DNA from: SZUA-442 sp963753185
GTDB taxonomy: Bacteria > Actinomycetota > Acidimicrobiia > Spongiisociales > UBA5794
Assembly: GCA_963753185.1 (NCBI GenBank)
Contig: CAVWBO010000007.1
Coordinates: 744,001-808,000 of the forward strand
Direction of reading: 5' to 3'
Length of the DNA: 64,000 nt
Below, piece after piece: positions 26,359 through 34,677 of the stretch (position 1 is the first letter of the stretch; each line of letters begins with the position of its first letter). The notes below the pieces were generated by a model. That model made no database searches and was not told the origin of the DNA. It saw only the letters and a list, made by a program, of their open reading frames with translations. Both the position numbers and the translations under genes were made by a program.

Positions 26359-27000
26359 TCAGAACGGGGGCTCCTCGGGTGGGGGCTGTCCGGGCCGCTT
26401 CGCGTACTCCTCCGGGGGGAACGGTGCGAGATGCTCGTTGGGACGCCCAGCCTCGATCCACTGGCTGCGGTGCGCCGGTCGCCTCTGTGACGCGAGGGCG
26501 GCCCTCTCCTCTGCCTCGATCGCGGCGACGACTGCGGCGATGGCCGCGGCATGGGCAGGATCCGCTCCCCCTGCGATCTCGATGTGATCGGTCATGGTGT
26601 CGACCTCGACGAGTTCGATCAGCGTACCCGAGAGGTTCTCTGGATGGACGAATGCAATGCGGTGCCCACCACCGCCGACGCGCGGTTCTGTGTCGATGAG
26701 GCGCGCCCCGGTCGAACGCAGATGGTCGAGTGCGGCATCGATGTCGACGACGGCGAGTGCGATGTGGTGCATGCCCTCGCCCCTGCGGTCGAGGAACCGC
26801 CCCACAGGGGTGTCAGGAGACGTCGGCATCAACAGTTGGATGTGCGACCCGCCGAGGGCCAGCATTGCCTCCTCGACACCCTGGGCCTCGACGACCTCGC
26901 GGGTGAGCGGTTCGATCCCGAAGAGCGTCCGGTAGCCGTCGATGGCCGCGTCGAGGTCGTGCACCGCAACGGCGACGTGATGGATGTTGTAGGCGAGCAC
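26359..27000 (-). CDS. mce: Methylmalonyl-CoA epimerase with AccE-like C-terminal tail
   Basis: 213 residues, about 70 longer than ordinary epimerases. The first 135 residues are a VOC fold with metal ligands in IHHVAVAVHDLD, GMHHIALAVVDID and GTLIELVE. After Val-Asp-Thr the sequence restarts at Met with MTDHIEIAGGADPAHAAAIA, a helical Ala/Glu segment, then RSQWIEAG and a Pro-rich end. This layout resembles the small epsilon subunit (AccE) of actinobacterial acyl-CoA carboxylases, which normally is a separate gene. The epimerase interconverts (S)- and (R)-methylmalonyl-CoA, so the fusion could tether it to propionyl-CoA carboxylase. The AccE reading is inference. Confidence 0.85.
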   Translation of the reverse strand: MLAYNIHHVAVAVHDLDAAIDGYRTLFGIEPLTREVVEAQGVEEAMLALGGSHIQLLMPTSPDTPVGRFLDRRGEGMHHIALAVVDIDAALDHLRSTGARLIDTEPRVGGGGHRIAFVHPENLSGTLIELVEVDTMTDHIEIAGGADPAHAAAIAAVVAAIEAEERAALASQRRPAHRSQWIEAGRPNEHLAPFPPEEYAKRPGQPPPEEPPF

Positions 27001-27013
27001 CCGGCAAGGCTAC

Positions 27014-28312
27014 CTATGCGGTGCGAGCGTGGTGGGCAGGCGGGGCGTGCGACGGATCCGGCGTACGTGCGAGCTTCACCGTGAATCGGAACTTCGCCCC
27101 GACGGGGAACCGATCCTCGTACCAGAGGTCCCCTCCCATGGCCCTCGCGAGCGTTCGTGCGATCGGCAGGCCGAGCCCGACCCCCTGCTGGATCCTGGCG
27201 TCACCGGTCGACAGCTGCTCGAAGTGCCGGAAGATCCGCTCGCGGTCACCCGGCTCGACGCCCCGTCCGTTGTCCGAGACCGACACCGCGTACAGGCCAG
27301 GTCCTGACAACTCTCCCTCGACCAGGACCTGATCCCCCCCGTACTTGAGGGCGTTCTCGAGGAGGTTTCGCAGGATCTGCCTGAGCCGCGTGGCGTCTGC
27401 GTAGACCTCGACGCCTGAAGGGATCGCCACGGAGTAGTCGGTGTCGCCCATGACCACGTTGGCCACGGCGTGCACCTCCACGGCGAGGTCGAGCTCCTCG
27501 GGACTGAGGCGCAGCTGGCCAGCCTCGAGGCGCGGTATCACGAGGATGTCCTCGACGAGGTTGGCCAGGTGCTCTGTTTCGTGTCCCATGATCGCCAGGA
27601 ACTCGTCGACCTCGCGGCTCGGAAGCGTGGTCCACGTCGCGGTCAGCGTGTCCGTGAAACCGGCGATGCCGGTCAGCGGTGTTCGCAGCTCGTGGCTCAC
27701 CATCGAAACGAACTCATTCTTCAGCTGGAGCGCACGCCGCTCCTGGGCAAGGGCCTCCTCCTGGCGGTCCTGCGCCCTGAGGATCACCTGGACCGCGAGG
27801 ACCAGCGTCGATGCCGTAGCGGCGAAGAACACCGACACGATCGTGACATCGAACAGGGTGCTGCCCGATTCATGCCTGGCAAAGGCGATGAGGGGCGCGT
27901 CCATGCCATGGAGCACCGAGATCCCCACCGAAAGAAGGACGCAGTACGCGACGAGGGCGGCCGCCTTCATCACAGGGAGGAGAAGGGTGGCAGTGACGAG
28001 GAGGGTCATGATGGCAACGGCATGGATCCCGGTGTTCGGTCCGTACAGCGCGAGGGCGAGCCCTATGCAGGTCGCATCGATGACGATGCCGGCCCCGGGT
28101 CCAGCGGTACTCGACCGACCCCGCCGGATGGCATCGACCAGGACCACCGCGGCGGGGACGGTGAGGAGAAGCAGGCTGGCATGTGCATTCGAAGCGAGGG
28201 CCCAGGCGGTCAGGACGACGATGAACACGGACGCGCCAGCGGCACGAATCACGTTCAACGGGCTCCGCAGATCGGCGTAGTCGATCGGCGCCCGATTGGG
28301 GATCGAGGGCAT
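27014..28312 (-). CDS. Membrane sensor histidine kinase
   Basis: 432 residues. Five to six membrane segments fill about 17-185 with short loops and no evident extracytoplasmic domain. They lead to a short coiled linker (RAQDRQEEALAQERRALQ), then His in MVSHELRTPLTGIAGFTD, and an ATPase domain with NLLENALKYGG, VSDNGRGVEPGDRE and GVGLGLPIARTL. No response regulator is adjacent, so the partner is elsewhere. The gene begins a same-strand run into the epimerase and thiolase genes (13-base gap to mce), which may make them one transcript. Confidence 0.9.
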   Translation of the reverse strand: MPSIPNRAPIDYADLRSPLNVIRAAGASVFIVVLTAWALASNAHASLLLLTVPAAVVLVDAIRRGRSSTAGPGAGIVIDATCIGLALALYGPNTGIHAVAIMTLLVTATLLLPVMKAAALVAYCVLLSVGISVLHGMDAPLIAFARHESGSTLFDVTIVSVFFAATASTLVLAVQVILRAQDRQEEALAQERRALQLKNEFVSMVSHELRTPLTGIAGFTDTLTATWTTLPSREVDEFLAIMGHETEHLANLVEDILVIPRLEAGQLRLSPEELDLAVEVHAVANVVMGDTDYSVAIPSGVEVYADATRLRQILRNLLENALKYGGDQVLVEGELSGPGLYAVSVSDNGRGVEPGDRERIFRHFEQLSTGDARIQQGVGLGLPIARTLARAMGGDLWYEDRFPVGAKFRFTVKLARTPDPSHAPPAHHARTA

Positions 28313-28381
28313 TCCGTGTTGCTCCTTACCCGGTGTGTATCGGCCGGGTACGCGATCCGGTTGAAGGCTTCCCTGTCGAGG

Positions 28382-29224
28382 TCACCGTTCCCGTGCGGCG
28401 TCGAGCTCGTCGATCACGCCGTCCGGGATACGGAGATCGCCGTTGCCCGTTCGGATTCGATAGGTCCTCGTGTCGATGCCGTGGTAGTCGGATCCACCGG
28501 TGGCCGCCATCCCGAGGCGATGGGCCAGTGCTGCGAGGTGCTTCCTGAGATCGTGGTGATGCATCGAGTGGTAGGCCTCGATGCCCCCGAGACCCGCGTC
28601 CGCCAGATCGCGGAAGAGCTGGGAGTAGCCGTCCGCATCCATCGCGATCGTCGCCGGGTGTGCGACCACCGTGACGGCGCCCTGCTCCTTGGCGAGTCGA
28701 ATGGCCTCGACGGCCGTCAACCTGGAGCGCTCGACGTATGCGGGTCCTCCGTCACGGAGCAGGTGCTCGAATGCCTCGTTCCTGCTGTCGAAGTAGCCGG
28801 CGTCGATCAGGGCGTCGGCGATGTGAGGTCTGCCAACGGAGGGACCACCCGAACGTGCGAGGACGTCCGTCAGGGTGATGTCGTATCCGAGCGCGTTCAA
28901 CCGCGACACGATCATCCGATTGCGTTCGTCCCTGCCACGCAGCAGACCCTCGAGACGGTCATTCAACGGTCCCTGGCCGGGCTCGGTGAAGTAGGCGAGC
29001 ATGTGGAGCTTCGCTCCTCGATGGTCGACTGACAGTTCGATGCCGGGGATGAGGCGGATCCCGAGTTCGCGTGCCCGCCCGGAAGCCTCATCGATGCCGG
29101 CGAGGGTGTCGTGATCGGTCAGCGCCGCCGTCGTCACACCCTCCGCCGCGGCGAGATCCATGAGGGCCGAAGGGCTGTCCGCCCCATCCGAAGCGGTGGA
29201 GTGGAGGTGGAGGTCGACGGGCAT
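28382..29224 (-). CDS. PHP-domain phosphoesterase (TrpH/RNase AM-like)
   Basis: 280 residues. The PHP metal motifs are complete: DLHLHSTASDG, TDHDTLAGIDEA, PGIELSV, VVAHPATIAM, GIEAYHS and GGSDYHG. Relatives act as 5'-nucleotidases on 3',5'-bisphosphonucleotides or trim 5' ends of rRNA precursors. The stop of the small membrane-protein gene lies two bases upstream of its start, so it is the third gene of a cyclophilin-small protein-PHP operon. Confidence 0.9.
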   Translation of the reverse strand: MPVDLHLHSTASDGADSPSALMDLAAAEGVTTAALTDHDTLAGIDEASGRARELGIRLIPGIELSVDHRGAKLHMLAYFTEPGQGPLNDRLEGLLRGRDERNRMIVSRLNALGYDITLTDVLARSGGPSVGRPHIADALIDAGYFDSRNEAFEHLLRDGGPAYVERSRLTAVEAIRLAKEQGAVTVVAHPATIAMDADGYSQLFRDLADAGLGGIEAYHSMHHHDLRKHLAALAHRLGMAATGGSDYHGIDTRTYRIRTGNGDLRIPDGVIDELDAARER

Positions 29225-29226
29225 CG

Positions 29227-29394
29227 TCAGCCGGTGAGGAAGTAGAGGATCACGATCGAAGCGCCGAAGATGACTGCGTAGATCGCGTACCTCTTCGCGA
29301 GGGAGAGACGACGGCGTCGCTTCGCTGCCTTCTCCTCCTCGACCTTCTTCGCCTCGCGGTTCTGTCGCTGGCGGTCACGCTTGTCCGTTGCCAT
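29227..29394 (-). CDS. Small single-pass membrane protein
   Basis: 55 residues (MATDKRDRQRQNREAKKVEE...). The first 33 residues are charged and mostly basic, probably a short helix in the cytoplasm; residues about 34-53 form one membrane span ending LYFLTG. It lies between a cyclophilin-type lipoprotein gene (24-base gap) and the PHP gene (two-base gap). Similar basic stretches with one span form the N-terminus of some actinobacterial cyclophilins, so it may be a split-off partner of the neighbouring isomerase. Function unknown. Confidence 0.7.
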   Translation of the reverse strand: MATDKRDRQRQNREAKKVEEEKAAKRRRRLSLAKRYAIYAVIFGASIVILYFLTG

Positions 29395-29417
29395 GTGATC
29401 AGGTTACCGGATCCGGG

Positions 29418-30155
29418 TCACCCGGCCACCTCGACGGACTCGATGAAGATGGACTCGAGTGGTGTCGAGGGAGAGGGGTCGGCACTCGACGGGCTGCGCC
29501 CCAGCGGCAGGGTCTCGATCGCATCGAGCGTCTCGAATCCGGAGGTGACTTCGCCGAAGATCGAGTATTGGGGAGGGAGCCAGCTCGCCTCACCGAAGAG
29601 GATGAAGAACTGGCTCCCTGCCGTACCGGATCCGGCGTTCGCCATCGCGACGATCCCCCTCGAATAGGTCGAGCCCGGGGCGGGGAGCTCATCGGGGAGG
29701 CGATATCCGGGGCCTCCGAGGCCGGTCGCCGTCGGATCCCCGGCCTGCATCATGAAGCCGGGAATCACCCGATGGCTGACGGTTCCGTCGAAGTACCCCT
29801 CCCGAGCGAGGAACACGAACGAGTTCACGGTCGATGGTGCCACCGATGGATCCAGCGTGATCTCGATGGGCCCGCATGACGTGGTCAGCGTGACGATCGT
29901 CGGCGCGCTGACACCCATGTCGTCCGGGGCCTCGAACTGCATCTCCACGGCCGGTTCTGGCTGTTCGGCGCCACACGCCGTCGGCTGGCGAAGGAACCCT
30001 GCGTAGTCGGTCGGGACGGCGTTGAGGGCCACCGTCGTTGGAGGCGTGGTCGGGACGCTCGGAAGGTCCGTCGTCGTCTCCGTCGTCGATGACGAGCATG
30101 CACCGAGCGCGATGGCGGCGGCCACGATCGAGACGGAGATGCGGGCCGAGAGCAT
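29418..30155 (-). CDS. Cyclophilin-type peptidylprolyl isomerase lipoprotein
   Basis: 245 residues. Signal MLSARISVSIVAAAIALGAC has a lipobox with Cys20. A Thr/Pro-rich linker to about residue 45 follows. The cyclophilin domain spans about 75-245, with YFDGTVSHRVIPGFMMQAGD, GIVAMANAGSGTAGSQFFI and YSIFGEV; the core catalytic Arg and Phe/Gln residues are kept. It assists folding of exported proteins at the outer face of the membrane. It is divergent from lysC. Confidence 0.92.
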   Translation of the reverse strand: MLSARISVSIVAAAIALGACSSSTTETTTDLPSVPTTPPTTVALNAVPTDYAGFLRQPTACGAEQPEPAVEMQFEAPDDMGVSAPTIVTLTTSCGPIEITLDPSVAPSTVNSFVFLAREGYFDGTVSHRVIPGFMMQAGDPTATGLGGPGYRLPDELPAPGSTYSRGIVAMANAGSGTAGSQFFILFGEASWLPPQYSIFGEVTSGFETLDAIETLPLGRSPSSADPSPSTPLESIFIESVEVAG

Positions 30156-30200
30156 CGGGCGATGGTATGGGAGATCATCGTCTACACCTACACTCCGGCG

Positions 30201-31424
30201 ATGCCGTTGGTCGTCCAGAAATACGGCGGAACATCCGTCGCCGATGCCGATCGCATCCGCAGCGTCGCATCTCGAATCGTCGAGACGTACAAGGCGGGGA
30301 ACCAGGTCGTCGCCGTTGTCTCGGCCATGGGCAAGGGGACGGATGAGCTGCTCGCCCTTGCCTCGGAGGTGTCAGTCAACGCCCACCCCAGGGAACTCGA
30401 CATGCTGCTCACCGCGGGGGAGCGGATCACCATGTCCCTCGTCGCGATGGCGATCGAGGATTTCGGTGTCCCGGCGATGAGCCTGACGGGATCCCAGGCG
30501 GGGATCCTCACGACCGGTCGCCACGGTCATGCCGAAATCGTCGAGATCAGGGCAATGCGGGTCCGCGATGGCATCGAGGCCGGATCGGTTGTCATCGTCG
30601 CCGGCTTCCAGGGCGTCGACCCGGATACCAAGAACGTCACAACGCTCGGACGAGGCGGGTCCGACGCAACGGCCGTCGCTCTCGCTGCGGCTCTGTCGGC
30701 CGACTTGTGTGAGATCTACACCGACGTCGACGGGGTGTTCACGGCGGATCCACGCCGAGTCCCGAACGCCACCAAGCTGTCCGAGGTCACCTTCGAGGAG
30801 ATGCTCGAGCTCGCCTCCGCGGGTGCAGCGGTCCTGATGCCCCGGTCGGTGGAGTTCGGACGACGATTCAATATTCCCATCCACGTGCGTTCGTCGTTCC
30901 ACGACGGTCCTGGCACGTGGGTCAAGGAGGAGACGATGGAACAGGCAGTGGTTCGAGGAATCGCCCACGACGCGTCCGAGTCGAAGGTGACCGTGTACGG
31001 CGTTCCCGACACGCCGGGTGTCGCCGCGTCACTCTTCGAGCCGCTCGCGGCGGCCGGCGTCAACGTCGACATGATCGTCCAGAACGTGTCCCACGACGGT
31101 GTCACCGACATCTCCTTCACGGTTCCGACAGCATCCGTGGACCTGGCAAGGGCCGAAGCGGAGGCGGTCGCCGAGGACGTGTCCGCTGGTGGCGTGACGA
31201 TCGACACATCGATCGGCAAGGTGTCGGTCGTTGGTATCGGCATGAAGACCGAGTCTGGGATCGCCGCGAGGATGTTCAGGATCCTGTCCGACGAGGGGAT
31301 CAACATCCAGATGATCTCGACATCGCCGATTCGCATCTCGTGTGTCGTCGACGGAGCGGACATCGACAGGTCCATACGCGCGCTCCACTCTGGCCTTGGG
31401 CTCGACGAGGATCGGTTGGCATGA
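30201..31424 (+). CDS. lysC: Aspartate kinase
   Basis: 407 residues from ATG 30201 (MPLVVQKYGGTSVAD), which carries the kinase signature. The catalytic domain runs to about 250 (GRGGSDATAVALAAAL, YTDVDGVFTADPR). Two ACT domains follow (VTVYGVPDTPGVAASLFEPL and VSVVGIGMKTESGIAARMF) for feedback control by lysine and/or threonine. It starts the aspartate pathway to Lys, Thr, Met and diaminopimelate. Its stop overlaps the asd start (ATGA). A longer frame of 13 more codons upstream lacks support. Confidence 0.96.
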   Translation: MPLVVQKYGGTSVADADRIRSVASRIVETYKAGNQVVAVVSAMGKGTDELLALASEVSVNAHPRELDMLLTAGERITMSLVAMAIEDFGVPAMSLTGSQAGILTTGRHGHAEIVEIRAMRVRDGIEAGSVVIVAGFQGVDPDTKNVTTLGRGGSDATAVALAAALSADLCEIYTDVDGVFTADPRRVPNATKLSEVTFEEMLELASAGAAVLMPRSVEFGRRFNIPIHVRSSFHDGPGTWVKEETMEQAVVRGIAHDASESKVTVYGVPDTPGVAASLFEPLAAAGVNVDMIVQNVSHDGVTDISFTVPTASVDLARAEAEAVAEDVSAGGVTIDTSIGKVSVVGIGMKTESGIAARMFRILSDEGINIQMISTSPIRISCVVDGADIDRSIRALHSGLGLDEDRLA

Positions 31425-32449
31425 AGACGTTCGCCAAACCGTCGGTTGCCGTCGTCGGGGCGACGGGCGCCGTCGGCACGACGATGGTGTCGATCCTCGC
31501 CGAGCGCGGGTATCCGTTGGCGGGTCTCAGGCTGTTCGCGTCGGAGCGGTCCGCGGGCCGCGTGGTCACAACGCCGTGGGGTGAGGTGACGATCGAGGAC
31601 CTGGCGACGGCGGATCCCACCGGCATCGACGTGGCCCTGTTCTCTGCCGGTGGATCGCGCTCTCTTGCGTACGCTCCCGCATTCGCCGCAGCGGGAGCCA
31701 CCGTGATCGACAACTCCTCCGCCTTCCGAATGGACGACGACGTTCCCCTCGTGGTCGCGAACGTCAACGACCATGCGATCGCGTCGCATCGCGGCATCGT
31801 CGCGAACCCGAACTGCACGACGATGGCGGTGATGATGGCCGCAGGCCCACTCCACCACGCTGCCGGCCTCGCGACGATGATCGCCACGTCGTACCAGAGC
31901 GTCTCGGGTTCCGGGCACACCGGCATGACGCAGCTCGCGAAGGAGATCGACCACTTCAACTCGGACCGTGATGCACTGGCCACGGGGACCTGGATCGATC
32001 CGGGGGGCGACCTCTACTCGCGTCCGATCGGGTACAACGTCCTACCAAAGGCGGGATCCTTCACCGAGGCCGGATACACGGACGAGGAATGGAAGCTGGT
32101 GAACGAGACGCGCAAGATCCTCGAGCGGTCCGACATCGAGATCGAGCCGACGTGCGTGCGTGTCCCTGTGATGGTCGGGCACGGGATCGCTGCCACGATG
32201 TGGTTCGACAGGCGCCTTGGCCTCGATGAGGCCGCAGAGGTACTCGATCGGGCCCCTGGCGTGGCCGTGTGGGATGACACACGAGTCCCTACGCCCCTCG
32301 ACTCGGCAGGCATCGACGACGTGCTGGTGGGGAGGCTCCGTGAAACCGTGGGTCGTCCCGGTGGGATCAGCCTGTTCGCGATCGGCGACAACCTGCGCAA
32401 GGGGGCAGCCCTCAACGCCGTCGAGTTGGCGGAGTTGCTGCTCTCCTGA
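31421..32449 (+). CDS. asd: Aspartate-semialdehyde dehydrogenase
   Basis: 342 residues. NADP-binding motif VVGATGAVGTTMVSIL is at the N-terminus, nucleophile Cys132 in ANPNCTTMAV, and the conserved SYQSVSGSGHTGM follows. It reduces aspartyl phosphate to the semialdehyde, the second step after LysC, and is encoded in an overlapping pair with it. Length and motifs are fully normal. It converges on the photolyase gene with a 19-base gap. Confidence 0.96.
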   Translation: MKTFAKPSVAVVGATGAVGTTMVSILAERGYPLAGLRLFASERSAGRVVTTPWGEVTIEDLATADPTGIDVALFSAGGSRSLAYAPAFAAAGATVIDNSSAFRMDDDVPLVVANVNDHAIASHRGIVANPNCTTMAVMMAAGPLHHAAGLATMIATSYQSVSGSGHTGMTQLAKEIDHFNSDRDALATGTWIDPGGDLYSRPIGYNVLPKAGSFTEAGYTDEEWKLVNETRKILERSDIEIEPTCVRVPVMVGHGIAATMWFDRRLGLDEAAEVLDRAPGVAVWDDTRVPTPLDSAGIDDVLVGRLRETVGRPGGISLFAIGDNLRKGAALNAVELAELLLS

Positions 32450-32468
32450 ACGACCGGCCCCCGGGCCC

Positions 32469-33779
32469 TCATCGGTAGCCCCTGGCCTCCTTGAAGGATC
32501 TGATCGCGTCGACATGGTCGACAATCGGCAGCGGATACCCGACCGAAGCCCTCGTCAGGGGTCCGGGGTCGTGGATCTCCGCCCCGTCGACGCCCGACAG
32601 CTCGGGCACCCACCTGCGGATGTAGTCGCCATCGGGATCGAACCGCTGCGACTGGAGCGTGGGATTGAAGATCCTCGTCGGGTTGGTATCTGTGCCCGTC
32701 CCCGCCACCCACTGCCATCCGAGCTGGTTGTTCGCCACATCACCGTCGGTGAGCCAATCCATGAAGTGGCGCGCGCCGGCCCTCCAGTCGATCATCAGGT
32801 CCTTCGTGAGGAAGCTTGCGACGACCATCCGCGTCCTGTTGTGCATCCAACCCGTCGCGATGAGCTGGCGCATCCCTGCGTCGACGAACGGGAAGCCCGT
32901 CCTCGCGTCCTTCCACGCCTCGAGGGCATCCACGTCCGAGTTCCACACGGGCTCGGCCGCCCGGTAGTCGTCCCACGATGCGTTCGGACGATGCATGAGC
33001 ACCTGTGCGTTGAAGTCCCTCCACGCGATCTGGCGGACGTACGCCTCGGCACCGGCCTCGCCGGCTCGGACCGCCACCTCGAGCGGTGAGAGGGTTCCGA
33101 AATGCAAGGCTGCCGAGAGCCTGGAGGTGCCGTCGATTGCCACCGAGTTGCGAGTGTCGGTGTACCTGCGCGCCCTCGGGATCCATCGATCCATGTCGTA
33201 TCGGGCTCCGGACTCGCCTCCGCGCTGGCGATGCTTCGAGGTCCCGACCTCGACGACCTCGGGGATCGGTTCCGATGCGACATCGTGGGAGAGAAGCTTC
33301 GCAGGGGCGGGCAGAAGTGGCCGCCAGTCCTCGAGTGCCCATCGGCGGAAGTACGGAGTGAAGACCTGATAGTGGGATCCCGATGCCGGTGCGACGGCTG
33401 TGGGGGCAATGACCGTGACAGAGTCGTGGATCCGGACAGGCACGGGACTCGCCTTCTCGAGGTCGGACAGACGCTTCTGCGCGTACGCCGAGACATCTCG
33501 CGCGATGTGGACCTCGCCGGCTCGGACCTCGGTCGCAACGGCGATCACCGTATCGACCCAGGTCCCTTTTCGGTGGACGAGCGATGAGCCAGCCAGTCGG
33601 AGGTTCGTGTCGAGGTCATGCAGGCACTCAGCGAGGTATGCCTGGCGGTTTGCCGAACGGTGGCGACCGATTGCGTCGGGATCCGATACGAAGAGGGGGA
33701 CCACGTCGGGTCCTGCTGCGGTGAGCGCCGGGTTGTCGTGGAGCCTGAGGTCCCTGGTGAAGACGGCGAGGGTGCGCAT
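32469..33779 (-). CDS. phr: Deoxyribodipyrimidine photolyase
   Basis: 436 residues from ATG 33779 (MRTLAVFTRDLRLHDNPAL). The N-terminal alpha/beta antenna domain is followed by the FAD-binding helical domain with FPFVDAGMRQLIATGWMHNR, TRMVVASFLTKDL, NNQLGWQWVAGTGTD and the late FNPTLQSQRFDPDG. It repairs cyclobutane pyrimidine dimers with blue light. The class is I-like. The frame extends 33 codons further upstream but this start fits the family and leaves a divergent promoter gap to the hydratase gene. Confidence 0.95.
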   Translation of the reverse strand: MRTLAVFTRDLRLHDNPALTAAGPDVVPLFVSDPDAIGRHRSANRQAYLAECLHDLDTNLRLAGSSLVHRKGTWVDTVIAVATEVRAGEVHIARDVSAYAQKRLSDLEKASPVPVRIHDSVTVIAPTAVAPASGSHYQVFTPYFRRWALEDWRPLLPAPAKLLSHDVASEPIPEVVEVGTSKHRQRGGESGARYDMDRWIPRARRYTDTRNSVAIDGTSRLSAALHFGTLSPLEVAVRAGEAGAEAYVRQIAWRDFNAQVLMHRPNASWDDYRAAEPVWNSDVDALEAWKDARTGFPFVDAGMRQLIATGWMHNRTRMVVASFLTKDLMIDWRAGARHFMDWLTDGDVANNQLGWQWVAGTGTDTNPTRIFNPTLQSQRFDPDGDYIRRWVPELSGVDGAEIHDPGPLTRASVGYPLPIVDHVDAIRSFKEARGYR

Positions 33780-33869
33780 GCCCGGTGTTCGACGCTGATG
33801 GGTCTCGGGGATGGCCAATTTGCGGTCTCGGACGATCCGAGGAGGTAGCTTGGCACCGAGGAGGTGCCC

Positions 33870-34664
33870 ATGGATCATCAGGAACCGAGGATCATCGTGT
33901 CGACCGATGGGGGCGTTGCGACTGTCAGGCTGAACGATCCGGGTTCGATGAACGCGCTGTCGGCATCGATGGCGGCCGAGCTGGACACGGTCGTCGCCGA
34001 GCTGTCAGCGGATGACCACGTGCGGTGCCTCGTGATCACAGGGACGGGCAGGGGATTCTGCGCCGGAGGGGACGTGCAGTCGTTCTACGACAACAGGGAC
34101 AATCCCGACGCGGTCATGCGGGCGATCCTCGAAGGGCTCCACGGCGCGGTGGAGCGCCTGCTCGACGCCCCATTCCCGACGATCGCCGCCATCAACGGCG
34201 TCGTCGCGGGCGCTGGCATGGGCGTCGCCATGGCGACCGACCTCGCCGTAGCTGTGGACACGGCTGTCTTCACGATGGCGTACACGGGGATCGGCGTATC
34301 CCCTGACGGTTCGAGCACGTACTTCCTCCCGCGCCTCGTCGGAACCCGCAGGGCCATGGAGATGATCCTCACGAACAACCGGATCGGCGCATCGCGGGCC
34401 CTCGAACTGGGACTCGTCAATAGCGTCGTGTCGCCGGACGAGTTCGACGAAGCGGTCAGGCGCCTTGCCGGGAGCCTCGCGGAAGGACCGACCGTCGCGT
34501 ACGTGAGGGCGCGGAGGCTGATCCGGTCCTCGCTCGCGAGCGATCCCGTTGCGCAGATGGCCGCCGAGGCCGACAGCATCATGGCCGCCGCTACGACCTG
34601 GGACTTCCGAGAGGGCGTGTCGGCGTTCATCGAGAAGCGTGCCCCGAAGTTCGAGGGTCGGTGA
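33870..34664 (+). CDS. Enoyl-CoA hydratase/isomerase family protein
   Basis: 264 residues from ATG 33870; a gaggagg site five bases upstream decides this over the GTG at 33864, which lies inside that site. Crotonase oxyanion-hole motifs are GRGFCAGGDVQSF and INGVVAGAGMGVAMATDLAVA. The position equivalent to a catalytic Glu is occupied in GIGVSPDGSSTYFLPRLVG, closer to the PaaG/isomerase-like branch (Asp). It acts on enoyl-CoA in acyl-chain or aromatic degradation. No other beta-oxidation gene is adjacent. Confidence 0.88.
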   Translation: MDHQEPRIIVSTDGGVATVRLNDPGSMNALSASMAAELDTVVAELSADDHVRCLVITGTGRGFCAGGDVQSFYDNRDNPDAVMRAILEGLHGAVERLLDAPFPTIAAINGVVAGAGMGVAMATDLAVAVDTAVFTMAYTGIGVSPDGSSTYFLPRLVGTRRAMEMILTNNRIGASRALELGLVNSVVSPDEFDEAVRRLAGSLAEGPTVAYVRARRLIRSSLASDPVAQMAAEADSIMAAATTWDFREGVSAFIEKRAPKFEGR

Positions 34665-34677
34665 TCGGGTTCCGTCG

